Made by a program: the position numbers and the translations under genes. DNA of 64,000 nt, from contig CM042685.1 of NCBI GenBank assembly GCA_023614405.1, forward strand, positions 232,541,661 to 232,605,660. Direction: 5' to 3'. Below the pieces are notes generated by a model, which worked only from the letters and a program-made list of their open reading frames with translations, was not told the DNA's origin and ran no database searches. This DNA comes from Avena insularis (Eukaryota > Streptophyta > Magnoliopsida > Poales > Poaceae). Of this stretch, positions 1 through 11,853 are shown piece by piece (position 1 is the first letter of the stretch; each line of letters starts with the position of its first letter).

Positions 1-690
1 AACAAAATTAAAGAACAGACTACCCAAAAACAAAATTAGGTCGGCGGCCATAGAGGTCGGAGAGACGCGGCCGGGCAGCGCACAGAGAGAGGGCGCGACG
101 CCGCTGCTCACAGGACAGAGGTGGGCCGGCGCGGGAAGACCACAAGGGCGAGCAGGACCGAAGCGGGGCGGCGGCGTGTTGGAGGCGGAGCCGACCCGGG
201 ACAGAGGCGGTACAGGGAAAGAGGCCGGCGGCTCCAGGGACGCTGCAGGAGACGGGGATGCGGTGTCGGAGCTCGAGCGGGCTCATGCATGGCGCGCGGG
301 AGAGGCGGGAGGCGCTGCGGCAGGGAGAGGAGATGGGGATCGGCGAGAGGGGTGATGCCGCGAGAAGCGCATCGAGGTGAGGAGGGGGTCGACGCGAGGG
401 AAGGGGATCCGGCAGCGCTCGAGGTCGCACGATGGGAGGAAGGAGAGGGCGGCCAGAATCAGGGTCGGGCGATGGGTAGGGGGTAGGGGATCATGCGGGC
501 GAGGGAGGAGGCGGGGATTGCGGGAGGAGAGGAGAAGGATGCGGGGGTCCGCCATTTTCCTTTCGTTGACTTACCAGATCCACTCGACGGTGGTATCTCT
601 CGTAAATACCATCAACTATCAAGGGTAAAATCGTCTATGAAAAATCGGAACCAAAAAATTAAGACGGACGATGTGTATAAATTACGCCTG
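1..690 (-). mobile_element. Helitron-like unit A2 (cut by window edge)
   Basis: This is the leftmost unit of a minus-strand tandem array. Its 5' end lies near 690, where 560-690 is a decayed match to the shared unit start (compare 7150-7285: the 'tttcgttgac' block, 'aaaatcggaac' and 'gtgtaaatta'). The rest is GC-rich (60-540), with open frames on both strands that are compositional and match no family I know. The copy at 7974-8660 is nearly identical but is followed on its left by 675 more bases down to a clear 3' end, so this unit probably continues left of the window. No RepHel protein is visible, so it would be non-autonomous. Confidence 0.45.
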
Positions 691-2400
691 TTAAGATCGA
701 ATACTGCCCATGTTTTGCTATGGGTCATGCAAAATTTTATTTTGGAATATTAGTTTTTCTTGATTGTACGAACCGTTGTTGACTTGGATGTAACTACCGT
801 CAAGAATTATTGTCACTTTTTTGTCGGGTTGTGTTACTTATAATAATGACATGTCTTTCTTGGTAGTTGTGGTCTCATCGAGAAAAAATGACGCTCCTTT
901 TTTTGTTGGAGTGTCCATATTAAGAAAGACCTAGTACATAAGCATCATATATAGATAAGTTTTGTGTTGTTATAGGTTGATTTTCATTTCACTTTTTTTG
1001 GTATGATCGTACAGAATATCGTGTAGGTCCAGTTTTCACTTTGCTCTAGTAGTTTGCTCATTTAGAATCATTGCTGTGTAGAGGCATCCTTTGTCGATAG
1101 CTCCCTCAGCTCTGCCCTTCCATCCCGGTGTATGTAAAAGGGTTTTGAATGAGAAACTCCTGATGAGATTTTTTGCATAATCTAGGAAAGTTTAATAAAT
1201 AATTCAAATGATTTTTAACATAAATGTCAGATTATTTAAATCTGATTTGCTCTAGTTTGCTCATTTAGAATCATCGTTGCGTAGAGGTAGATGCATCCTT
1301 TGTCGACAGCTCCCACAGCTGTGCACTACCATCCCGGTGTATGTAAAAAGTTTTTGAGCGAGAAACTCCTGATGAGATTTTTGCATAAATGATTCAAAGG
1401 ATTTTAAAATAATTGTCAGAAGATTTAAATCCAAACGGATTTCTTTTTTTTTTATAGGCAAACGGATTTCTACTATGTTTGTTGTATACATAAAGAATTA
1501 CTGATAGAACAGGCCCTTGGGTGATGCAAACGTTTTCAGTAGCTCATTGCGAATAATTCATCTAATCAGCTAACATGTTTTCTCAAGACGACATTATTTG
1601 GAATAAAATGTAGCTGGCCCGCCAAGAGGTCGAGGCATCAGCAATAGACCTTGTTGTATCCTCTAAAACGCAAGGACCAAGGAGATGACTCGTTGGAACA
1701 CAGCTACTGACAGGGAATCAAAGTACTTGCTCCTCTTGTTTCCCCATCCATGCATGAACAACGAGCATCTTGAACATGAATCTCAGTAAACAATGAGGAA
1801 AACACATCAGCAGTGTAAGCTCGTTGGTGAACAGATTCACACAAATATATTGGGAAAAAATATCTGAGTTCGCATCTACCAAAAACGGGATCTAAAACAA
1901 GAAAAGGTTAGGGATTCAGAGAAATCACAACGCACGGATCTTCCACTCCACGGACAAAAATGCAAGAAATCTTAGTCGATGGGGCTGTCGTGGCCTCGGA
2001 CGCCTCTATCCCGAGCGGGGAGCCCCCTGCGCTCCGCCTCCCGACGACGACCGCTCCCAGTGCCGCCGCCTATCTCCGCCGGCAGAGCACCGCGTGCCTC
2101 CCTTTTCCTCTTTCAATTGGCGCTTGGCAGGGTCACGCGGAGGAGGATCAGGGGTGGAGGGGAGGGCTCTCACCTGCGTGAGTCAGGGGAGGGGAGGAGA
2201 ACCGGTGGATGGACGCCGGCCGACGAGGCAGGAAGACGAAGGAAGGGGACGGGGCGGAGGGATCGTGAGCGCCGGTTGACTCATGTTCTTCACTTTGCGG
2301 TGGCAGGCCATGTAATAACCTCAAACAGCCAGGGGCAAAACCGTCTACTGTAAAATCGGAACCAAAATACTGATAGACGAATCTACCTGTGTGTAAATTA
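1..2400. repeat. 2.4-kb direct repeat, copy 1 (copy 2 at 7974-10370)
   Basis: Bases 1-2400 match 7974-10370 in the same orientation. From about 540 to 2395 the two copies differ at only scattered single bases (for example cttagtcgatggggctgtcgtgg against ccttagtcgatggggctgtcgcgg at 1970/9942). The GC-rich part (130-340 against 8110-8320) shows many short indels. The copies part at about 2395, where copy 2 runs into a TA repeat and copy 1 into the next array junction. Confidence 0.9.
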
Positions 2401-2409
2401 GTAGATAGA
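700..2409 (-). mobile_element. Helitron-like unit A1
   Basis: Read on the minus strand, the unit starts at 2409 with TCTATCTACTAATTTACACA, a TC start typical of plant Helitrons, and passes through the shared block 2270-2400 into a GC-rich stretch (1960-2280). It then runs through AT-rich sequence to a decayed 3' end near 700-725. There a hairpin (ccc-at...at-ggg at about 707-724) replaces the CCCGTG...CACGGG hairpin of the younger units. Two internal blocks resemble each other (1070-1200 and 1260-1400, both with 'gagaaactcctgatgagat'), an old internal duplication. No protein family was recognised. The Helitron call rests on the end structure and on knowledge of the family. Confidence 0.5.
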
Positions 2410-2411
2410 TA

Positions 2412-5010
2412 CTAGAAAACATGCCCGTGCGTTGCAGCGGGAAAGAAATAACATCGGAAATAACTCGAATGGTCAAAAATTATTTGATACATTCTTACCT
2501 ATCTAATAAAATTGATATAAATATCTGTCATATGAGCCCTTCTATACATTAGAGGTTGTTGCACTAAGTTTCTTTTCTGTTGCGATATATGCATGGTTCA
2601 CCGTAGCAATTGATTCTTTGCATAGTGTGTTGCACCTAAAATCACGATTAGCTATATACTTTTCTAATCTAACTTCCTCTTCTGTTGTTAGGATATATAC
2701 AGGATTCACCATGGCATTTGATTCTTCACAAGGTGTGTTGTGTCTAATCACACGGTTGATTTTATTTTGTCCTAATCTAGCTTCCTTTTGTTCTAGTTTC
2801 AGATTAGCATATTTCTTACTTTTTTGTGCACATTGTTTTATCCGTTGTTCTGGCTTTACATATTTCTTTGTCTTTTTATTTGATTTGTTGTGCTTATAAG
2901 CTTCACAACGCTTCTTCAGTCTTGCATGCTTCTATTCATCGGTCATCTGTGCATACCGCTCTCTATCACTTTTCCTTCTTTGTTCTTTAACATCCATGAT
3001 TTGAGGTTCCAAATAAAATCGTGTGCCTGCATGGTAGAATTCATACAGATACAAATGATACACGCAAAAAATGACTGCATGACAATGAGTGAAATTAATA
3101 ATCAATGAGCTAGAAATAAATATAGATAGGGGTTTTATTCAGTCAATATCCCCACCCATCTTGCTGAAACATCCATGAAAATACTATATTCTTAACACAA
3201 GCATCCTTGATTGGTTCAATTAACCTAATATTTTGATGGTTAGTTGTCAAAAATCTACCCGTATTCTAGCGGTGTTTTGTCAAAAATCTAAATTAGTGGT
3301 GTTTTTTTGTTAGAAAATAGTGTGAATCAGTTTTTTCCGCAACGACCTGCCACAAATGTGGTGGTTTATTGTCAAGATAGTGATTGAAATGAATATAAGG
3401 ATAAGTTCGTGTCTCTAAAAATGCCTACAAGATAGTGATTGAAATAAATAAATAAATAAATGAATAAATAAATAGTAAACCGGAACGAGATGTGATCAAA
3501 TATAGACTGCGTGGTTCCATTTAGGCAACATACCCACCCGTCTTAGCAAAACCTCCACTGGAATACTATAAGTCGCCGAGCCGCCCAACACAAGCAGTGT
3601 TGTCCTCTCACTCTAACTGGTGTGTTGCTATGGTTAATTTTAACTAAATATTTTTATGTGATAGATAAGTTAGGACATTATAATACAGTAATCACAATAG
3701 GCTACTAATGAGTTTGATTGTGATTGGGATGCTCTATTTTCATTTTCAGTATATAAAGAGACGAATCATTCAATCATGTAAGAAAGTGTACGGGATGGAC
3801 TAACAAGAAAGTTAGAGAGTACAATTAGCCTGTAGACCTGAATATACCTCAATGTATGGTTTCTTGACTGTTATACAAAATCAGAATACTCTGTGCACTT
3901 TTTGTAACAGAGAACTACAGGGCTTGAATGGGTGGAGTAAAATGAAAAGCTTCTAAGGTTCCATCGTGTGTCTGCCTGTGTGGTATACAGAGCCAAATTC
4001 CTTCAAGAAAAAAAATCCCGTGTGGATAAGAAATGCTCATAGCGGTAGCCATAGAAAACAGCCCATCGTTCTCCCCACAAGTCTTCTCTCCCGAACAGAA
4101 ATCAACGGAGTCCACTACACACGCACCTCAGTAGACGGATTCAGCGCCGGGCGGAGTTTGGGGAACGGGCGCTGCCGGTGCCTAGGCGGGGGTTGCAAGG
4201 GATTCCAAAAGATTAGGCCGTTTAGTGAGGAGTCGGTGGCGGAGGCCCGGATGCGGTGGTCTTGAGCAACGCAGGAGGATGCCACGCCGGAGGGCTTCTC
4301 CCCCTCGGGCTCCGGAGGGCGTCGCCATGTTGCGCACCGGCCCTTGGCCGCTATCGAGGCCGCGCCTGATGCGGCCGCTGTTTGCAAGCACACATCCGCG
4401 GTGGTCGGAAGCGAGATGGTAGAAGACACGGGATCGGTCGATGTCGTGCATGCCATTACATGGTTGAGAAAGGAAGGAAATTCATCACCGCTGCTATCAG
4501 GCGATCGAGGCCTCCTCTGATGTGCCAATTTGGGGGAGAATATCTTTGTTTCCTGCCTAATCCTTTAGCCTCTGTTCTCCTATGGATCAATTTGTCCTTG
4601 GCAGGTTGACGGCGCGGCGAATCTTCTAGCCTCTGTTCTTCTATCGATGAATTCGTCCTTGGCAGGTTGATGGCACGCAGCGAAGAACAGATCCCTTCTC
4701 TTGATGTCTGCTCGTCGCCGGAGATGGGATGCGGCGGCAGCTGGAGGGGATTGGCGCGGCTTGTGGGGAGAGGGTCTGAGCTAAACGTTGGATTTATTTC
4801 CGCGCTCCCTCTTCACCGGGATCGTCGAGGACGCGTCTGCATCGCATCGCCAACGCCCAGGCGGCAGTGGCTATCGGGATTAAATGAACCGTTTTCACTT
4901 AGCGATGGCAACGTGGGTAATATTTCCAAAACAGTAGGGGCAAAACGGTCCAACTGAAAATCGGAACGAAAACCAGGAGGACGAACCTACCTCTGTGTAA
5001 ATTAGTAGAT
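2412..5010 (-). mobile_element. Helitron-like unit B
   Basis: The minus-strand 3' end is CTAG at 2412-2415. It is preceded on that strand by a short AT-rich spacer and an imperfect hairpin (stem cccg 2424-2427 with cggg 2438-2441). The minus-strand 5' end is TCTACTAATTTACACAG at about 5010. The body has AT-rich sequence (2415-4130) and a GC-rich part (4140-4900). In the GC-rich part, overlapping frames on both strands look compositional. An AAAT-type microsatellite lies at 3442-3474. No gene was recognised. Unit size is about 2.6 kb. Confidence 0.55.
3442..3474. repeat. AATA/AAAT microsatellite
   Basis: About eight near-perfect four-base units (aaataaataaat...gaataaataaat) lie inside Helitron-like unit B. 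Confidence 0.85.
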
Positions 5011-5015
5011 AATAA

Positions 5016-7287
5016 CTAGCTGAATGCCCGTGCGATGCTACGGCTTCCTGAAAAATAGGAAGAGATCATTGCACAATATAGATTTTATTTGATATTATGT
5101 GTTAAATCAAAATTGGAAGACTCAAACTAACACAAGAACGAAAGTGCAAAAGAGGAACAAGGTCACCTATTCTTCGCTCGGGTGTGGTACCAATCAATCG
5201 ATTCCTCTAGGTCAGTTTTACATGTCCTAGTTCTCGAGCAAAATAGAGTGTGTGCCAAAAGTAGCTTGAGCCGCCGTCATGCCTAGAGGAACAACTTCGA
5301 GGCGGAGGAACATCGGGTGTTCTGGACCACCTCTGAGTGAGGGCTAGTAGCCGTGTGTTCGGCAACGCCGGAGATGGGGTCTCTGCAAGGACGTGCTGGG
5401 GCGTAGTCGTGGCGTTCACCACTCTTCTTGCGGTGGAGGGGCACCACCCTGTCACTACTGAGTTCTAGATCGACATGCACATCTCCTTGAATAGAGCTTC
5501 CCTTGTCGTCCGGGCTGCAACCATTACTCCGGCCACCCCGCTCCACACCGACGCGGGTGTCTCAGTGTCGACCCTGTGTTCCCATCCCCATACATGACGG
5601 GTCCTCGGTCATCCACCCTGTGTCCCGCATTGAGCGTCGTGGACATCAACGACCTCGCCTTGACCACGACGGAGAGCCGTTGTGCATGAGACAATGTGAG
5701 CGGCGCCGCGTGGATCACCTCGGTGCTAGGCTCCTCCCACGTGTTATCAGTGACATACGAGACAACGTGAGAGCGACGTCGTGAGCACACCACAACGGTG
5801 TTGGGCTCCTCCGACGTGTCGTCTGCGGCGTAGTGCAGATCACCACGGTGCTAGCGGGGCTCTTCCGGCGTGTTCTCCATTTCTCCCGCTGTGGTGGGTT
5901 GCTGGAAGGCAAGGTCTAGGTCACAGTCGGAGTTGGGTCGATTTGATGCGGAGCAATCCATGGCCAGAGTTTGGATCACAATTACGTGATATATTTTGCC
6001 TTTTTTTTAAAGAAAACCGGATCCAGTTTTTCTTGCATCATGACGAGTTTAGTCGTGCCGCTCCAAGCTTGAGCCACTGTTCTTCCACGACGGTGAAAAT
6101 TAGGCTCGACGCGTGCTCTAAGTTCTTGACGAAAAAAACTACTACTACCATTTATATCTTTTTCGCGACTTGGCCTAGATCATGAATTCTCACAAGTCAA
6201 AACAAGGTAAGGCCACCGACTGGGCATCATCCACGCACCCAACCTATGAAAGCGACCAGTCAAACCACACACAGCACGATTCCCAAATCCAAACGCGACA
6301 CGAGAATCCACGACTACAGCCTCATTCGGTCTGGCTCCTGCTGTCGCTTTCCCCTTCCTCCACCGCCGCTCCTGTCTAGGCCTGCAACTTGCCATAGCTT
6401 GGTGTTCCGGTGAGTCATCCATGTCATGCCGGCACAACCTCACTTCTCCTACCTGCCAAGCATGCTCCCCGCCTCGGTCTGATAGGCCGCCTCCACTACT
6501 TCTCAGCGCGAGCGCCTCATCGCTCTGCCCAAAACCCCCGCCTCTCCTTGACCCGTGCTCACCCAGCTGATCTCCTCCGACCCGACCCAACGATTCCCCA
6601 TGCCGTTTTCGGCTGGCTGCATCCGCGTCACGAGCTGAAGTCTTGGAGGATGGACGGCAGCAGCAATCCTATAGCTCTTGAACAGAAGCGTAGCAGCGGG
6701 AGGCAGACGCGGCGCCAGCGTTGTGCAGCAAAGGTTCGGCGCGCGGGGGTAGAGCTTGGGATCACGGGGCTCGAGTGCTGCAGGGCGGCGCGCCCGGCGG
6801 CTGCAGATATGGTGGAGGTCGAGCTCGGCAGTGGCAGGCGAGGCCGAGGCGGGCGGTCAACATGCAGGGACAGGGAGATGCACGACCCGCGGCGGTTGCG
6901 CGGAGGCCGAGCTCGAGGACGAGAAGGTCACGCGGCTGCGGAGTTGGCGCTCGAGGTCAGCAAGGACGATGGGGATCGTGGCCGAGGCGAGGCGGCGGCT
7001 TGCGCATGAACTGGAGACGGGCACGTAGCCAGAGAAAAGGGAAGGATGCGGGCGGCGGTGAGGTGCACGCGAGGCTCGGGTTCGATCTCGAGGACAGTGC
7101 CCAGTTTCCCCGGTGCCTAGATCCCCTCCTTCGGGTCTGGGATTTATTTTCTTTCGTTGACTTATACACTTGGCGGTGGCATACCATGTAAATATCCTGA
7201 ACTGCCAGGGGCAAACCCGTCCAACCAAAAATCGGAACGAAAATTGGGTGACGGACGAACCTACCTGTGTGTAAATTAGTAGATAGA
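5016..7287 (-). mobile_element. Helitron-like unit C
   Basis: The minus-strand 3' end is CTAG at 5016-5019, with a nearby hairpin (ccgt 5028-5031 with acgg 5040-5043). The 5' end is TCTATCTACTAATTTACACA starting at about 7287. The body is GC-rich at 5280-5900 and 6380-7130. Long overlapping frames occur there (6410-7009 and 6721-7191 on +, 6857-7324 on -), but none has a recognisable domain and the protein reads as Arg/Gly/Ala low complexity. Captured host exons are possible, as is usual for Helitrons, but none is identifiable by eye. Unit size is about 2.3 kb. Confidence 0.55.
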
Positions 7288-7298
7288 TAATAATAATA

Positions 7299-10200
7299 CT
7301 AGCTGAATGCCCGTGCGTTGCCACGGTTAATTAAATTTATTTCACTCATGCATGTATATATAAATGCAATTGCATATAAATATTTTAATGTTTTAAAGAC
7401 AACACTATCTAGCCGAGGGAACCACCAATCTAGTTTTTTTTTTAGCTTTTCAAATATGTACAAATTTTAGCTTTTCAAATATGTACAAATTAAGTTCTGT
7501 TAGTTCCAGTATTCACAAAAGAGAAACACATGTAACAAAACAGATATTTGGTTGCCTGAATTAGCAACACTGCATTATCATTTGCACACATCAATAAAGA
7601 CAGCAAATCCAGCTAAATGAAAACATTGTGAGAGTAGAGAATGCACAAAACCAAAGAATTGCACATTGATATTTATTAGACGATTCACAATTCAAGGCTA
7701 ACCATTGATGTTTGATCTCAGATACAATGGTATTAAAGTCAAACCCGATGCACCGAGGCTATTCAAATACTCGAGTATGTACGAAGCAAGCTCCTGAACT
7801 GAAGCACATAGTATAAAATTTTAATTAGCAATTTTGAGGTTTAATTAGAAAATATATGTACAAACACGTGCCGGAAGAGACTGGCTGCTACAGCACCAAC
7901 TCAGTCAGATTTAGTCTCTCCATCGATGCAGCAATTAGAACATCCTAATCCAGAGAAGTGCCATTTTGTAGAAAACAAAATTAAAGAACAGACTATCCAA
8001 AAACAAAATTAGGTCGGCGGCCATAGAGGTCGGAGAGACGAGGGAGCTCGGCAGGGTCGTACGCGGCCGGGCAGCGCACAGAGAGAGGGCGCGACGCCGC
8101 TGCTCACAGGACAGAGGTGGGCCGGCGCGGGAAGACCACAAGGGCGTAGCAGACTGAGCGGCGGCGGCGTGTTGGAGGCGGAGCCGACCCGGATGACAGG
8201 AAAGAGGCCGGCGGCCTGTGGACGCCAGCAGAGACGGGATGCGTGTCGAGCCGAGCGGCCCGCATGCATGGCGCTGTAGGAGAGGCGGAGGCGCTGGCGG
8301 TGGAGAGGAGATGGGGATCGGCGAGAGGGGCGATGCCGCGAGAAGCGCATCGAGGTGAGGAGGGGGTCGACGCGAGGGAAGGGGATCCGGCAGCGCTCGA
8401 GGTCGCACGATGGGAGGAAGGAGAGGCGGCCGATCGTGGTCAGGCGATGGGTAGGGGTAGGGGATCATGCGCGGCGAGGAGGCGGGGATTGCGGGAGGAG
8501 AGGAGAAGGATGCGGGGGTCCGCCATTTTCCTTTCGTTGACTTACCAGATCCACTCGACGGTGGTATCTCTCGTAAATACCATCAACTATCAAGGGTAAA
8601 ATCGTCTATGAAAAATCGGAACCAAAAAATTAAGACGGACGATGTGTATAAATTACGCCTGTTAAGATCGAATACTGCCCATGTTTTACTATGGGTCATG
8701 CAAAATTTTATTTTGGAATATTAGTTTTTCTTGATTGTACGAAACCGTTGTTGACTTGGATGTAACTACCGTCAAGAATTATTGTCACTTTTTTGTCGGG
8801 TTGTGTTACTTATAATAATGACATGTCTTTCTTGGTAGTTGTGGTCTCATCGAGAAAAAATGACGCTCCTTTTTTTGTTGGAGTGTCCATATTAAGAAAG
8901 ACCTAGTACATAAGCATCATATATAGATAAGTTTTGTGTTGTTATAGGTTGATTTTCATTTCACTTTTTTTGGTATGATCGTACAGAATATCGTGTAGGT
9001 CCAGTTTTCACTTTGCTCTAGTAGTTTGCTCATTTAGAATCATTGCTGTGTAGAGGCATCCTTTGTCGATAGCTCCCTCAGCTCTGCCCTTCCATCCCGG
9101 TGTATGTAAAAGGGTTTTGAATGAGAAACTCCTGATGAGATTTTTTGCATAATCTAGGAAAGTTTAATAAATAATTCAAATGATTTTTAACATAAATGTC
9201 AGATTATTTAAATCTGATTTGCTCTAGTTTGCTCATTTAGAATCATCGTTGCGTAGAGGTAGATGCATCCTTTGTCGACAGCTCCCACAGCTGTGCACTA
9301 CCATCCCGGTGTATGTAAAAAGTTTTTGAGCGAGAAACTCCTGATGAGATTTTTGCATAAATGATTCAAAGGATTTTAAAATAATTGTCAGAAGATTTAA
9401 ATCCAAACGGATTTCTTTTTTTTTTATAGGCAAACGGATTTCTACTATGTTTGTTGTATACATAAAGAATTACTGATAGAACAGGCCCTTGGGTGATGCA
9501 AACGTTTTCAGTAGCTCATTGCGAATAATTCATCTAATCAGCTAACATGTTTTCTCAAGACGACATTATTTGGAATAAAATGTAGCTGGCCCGCCAAGAG
9601 GTCGAGGCATCAGCAATAGACCTTGTTGTATCCTCTAAAACGCAAGGACCAAGGAGATGACTCGTTGGAACACAGCTACTGACAGGGAATCAAAGTACTT
9701 GCTCCTCTTGTTTCCCCATCCATGCATGAACAACGAGCATCTTGAACATGAATCTCAGTAAACAATGAGGAAAACACATCAGCAGTGTAAGCTCGTTGGT
9801 GAACAGATTCACACAAATATATTGGGAAAAAATATCTGAGTTCGCATCTACCAAAAACGGGATCTAAAACAAGAAAAGGTTAGGGATTCAGAGAAATCAC
9901 AACGCACGGATCTTCCACTCCACGGACAAAAATGCAAGAAACCTTAGTCGATGGGGCTGTCGCGGCCTCGGACGCCTCTATCCCGAGCGGGGAGCCCCCT
10001 GCGCTCCGCCTCCCGACGACGACCGCTCCCAGTGCCGCCGCCTCTCTCCGCCGGCAGAGCACCGCGCGCCTCCCTTTTCCTCTTTCAATTGGCGCTCGGC
10101 AGGGTCACGCGGAGGAGGATCAGGGGTGGAGGGGAGGGCTCTCACCTGCGTGAGTCAGGGGAGGGGAGGAGAACCGGTGGATGGACGCCGGCCGACGAGG

Positions 10201-10372
10201 CAGGAAGACGAAGGAAGGGGACGGGGCGGAGGGATCGTGAGCGCCGGTTGACTCATGTTCTTCACTTTGCGGTGGCAGGCCATGTAATAACCTCAAACAG
10301 CCAGGGGCAAAACCGTCTACTGTAAAATCGGAACCAAAATACTGATAGACGAACCTACCTGTGTGTAAATTA
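7299..10372 (-). mobile_element. Helitron-like double unit D (copy of A)
   Basis: The minus-strand 3' end is CTAG at 7299-7302, with the cleanest hairpin of the array (ccgtg 7311-7315, loop, cacgg 7322-7326). The 5' end ('gtgtgtaaattagta') is at about 10372, just before a TA repeat that has obscured the exact TC. A decayed internal junction near 8610-8700 (shared block, then a ccc-at...at-ggg hairpin) suggests D is two older units, D2 (7299-8660) and D1 (8675-10372). From 7974 onward it matches 1-2400 closely. No transposition protein is visible. Confidence 0.5.
7443..7492. repeat. 25-bp tandem duplication
   Basis: The sequence 'agcttttcaaatatgtacaa' plus a few bases occurs twice back to back, close to the 3' end of Helitron-like unit D. 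Confidence 0.8.
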
Positions 10373-10377
10373 GTATA

Positions 10378-10412
<35 letters not shown>
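10373..10412. repeat. (TA)n microsatellite
   Basis: About 20 TA units, with a single C interruption, sit exactly at the minus-strand 5' end of the last Helitron-like unit and mark the right limit of the array. Confidence 0.95.
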
Positions 10413-10413
<1 letters not shown>

Positions 10414-11130
10414 GTCTGTTCGAGCTCATCTGGGACACGTTCATAAAACAAATTTGAGACTACTCCGTGAAGGGGTCGAGACGAAATGGTGGCCTTGTGT
10501 TACGGGCTTTCCGCAGAGCCCATATCTCGTCATGTCGCCCTTTCTCCAAGGAATGGGCTTGTCCAAACCAAGGGAAACTGGTGTATGGGCCATGTTTGTA
10601 CCCATCTCCAGTCCAGCCCATGGAAGATATTAATTAAGCCCATGCCAAATTCTAAAAAAAATTAAGCCCATGCCACTCTCGGAAGTCATTTTCCAAGGAA
10701 CACTGCAAGCTTTGCTACGTTTAGGTCCGAAAGTCCTTTTTGACTCCCGTGCTCCAGCGTTTCTTGCGCATTAAAATGGTTAAAAATTATGTTGAAACAA
10801 AATCTTAAAAGTTGCTAATGACGATATCCTATAAATGCATAAAATCTTAATTTGAAACGTTTTGTATCCTGGGCTATATAAAAACGACAAAGTGTGACTT
10901 TTTTGTGATATGAAATCGCTGTATTATAGATCTAGAATTTTGTTATTTTTGTGTAGGTCAAAATATATATTTTCTTGAATTGTCATTTTGCACATTTGTG
11001 GTATACATCAGTGGCTATATCCTGATTTATTTTTCATAATTTTTTAAAACTCAAAAATATGACTTACTTTTAAAAAAGAGCGAGATCACTTGTACCCCAT
11101 GTGCACCAAATCTCCACCGATGTTTACGTT
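10413..11130. other. Intergenic, unassigned
   Basis: No gene is seen. 10413-10740 is mixed sequence with repeated 'gcccat' runs, and 10745-11080 is AT-rich. The stretch 'gagcgagatcacttgtacccc' near 11079 looks like the edge of a dispersed repeat, but I could not place it in a family. Confidence 0.5.
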
Positions 11131-11475
11131 AGCAATAATCTCACACGTTCAAGTAGATAATTCTATATACTTCCACGGTTCCCTTTTCTTCAAGACCGCA
11201 TTGACAATTTTCTATACCACCAACGACAAGTTTAGTGATGCTGCCAAGCATATCAACATTAAGTATCATATTGCGAAAGATTGAATCTAGAGCAAAGAAT
11301 TAATGTTAAACATATACGAACGACTCGTATACTTGCGGATCCGCTTACTGAAGACTTTTCATCCAGCGGCATGGAATTATTGAAAGCCTTATGATTCTAA
11401 AATAAATGGATCATTATAGAGAACCACTCCCAATAAGTAGAATGTTATCTATTCTGAGATATACTAGTATTGCAT
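11131..11475 (+). pseudogene. Ty1-copia RNase H end, decayed fragment
   Basis: Two + frames give the C-terminal end of a Ty1-copia polyprotein. 11240-11282 reads SDAAKHINIKYHIAKD, matching the 'KHI-I-YH--RD' block of copia RNase H. After stops and a frameshift, 11310-11395 reads KHIRTTRILADPLTEDF, matching the hallmark 'H-RT---ADPLTK' ending. The matching polypurine tract and LTR start are found 15.6 kb downstream at 27168-27180, because a TIR element carrying a gypsy element sits in between. The element is long dead, with in-frame TGA and TAG. The 5' half of the copia element is not recognisable to the left. Confidence 0.75.
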
Positions 11476-11853
11476 AGAGTAAATTCTATTTTTTACCCCC
11501 TAGTTATACTTTTGTGATACAAATTACCCTATTTAGTGAAAATTTCTCTACATTAGCCTATTTGGTGAAACTTGTCTCAGATTTTACCCCCTTTAATAGG
11601 TAGCCTAGCTATTTTAGCAGTTGAACCTGCTCATTAGGTCGATGCGGCATAACAATTAGACCGTATAACTCATGGGCATAATTAGCCAGACCTACTCTAC
11701 TTAGCGCCATTGCGGAAATACTGATGGGCTGCTCAACTAGTCCAAATAAAATATTTTTAATCGTTTATATTGTTCTTAGGTTTATCATGGATCAGCAGTG
11801 TCATCACCTCTATACACGCTCCGACTCTTACACATGTTCTTGATTGATTACAA

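Noticed and set aside
121..628. Overlapping Arg/Gly-rich frames in the GC-rich part of the first Helitron-like unit (and the copies at 7935-8599)
   Set aside because: They are open in several frames on both strands and do not survive between the two near-identical copies, where indels shift them, so they are compositional rather than coding.
2424..2441. The repeated cccgtgcgttgc-type hairpin considered as part of a tRNA or a CRISPR-like repeat
   Set aside because: There is no cloverleaf or anticodon arm and the copies are 2-3 kb apart with no spacers. The position next to CTAG fits a Helitron 3' hairpin.
6410..7324. Long frames of 155-199 residues on both strands
   Set aside because: They overlap in GC-rich Helitron sequence with low-complexity protein. 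No start, domain or splice context favours one of them.
10120..10398. 92-residue minus-strand frame starting with a Tyr/Ile repeat
   Set aside because: The start is the TA microsatellite and the rest is the GC-rich Helitron part, so it is not a gene.
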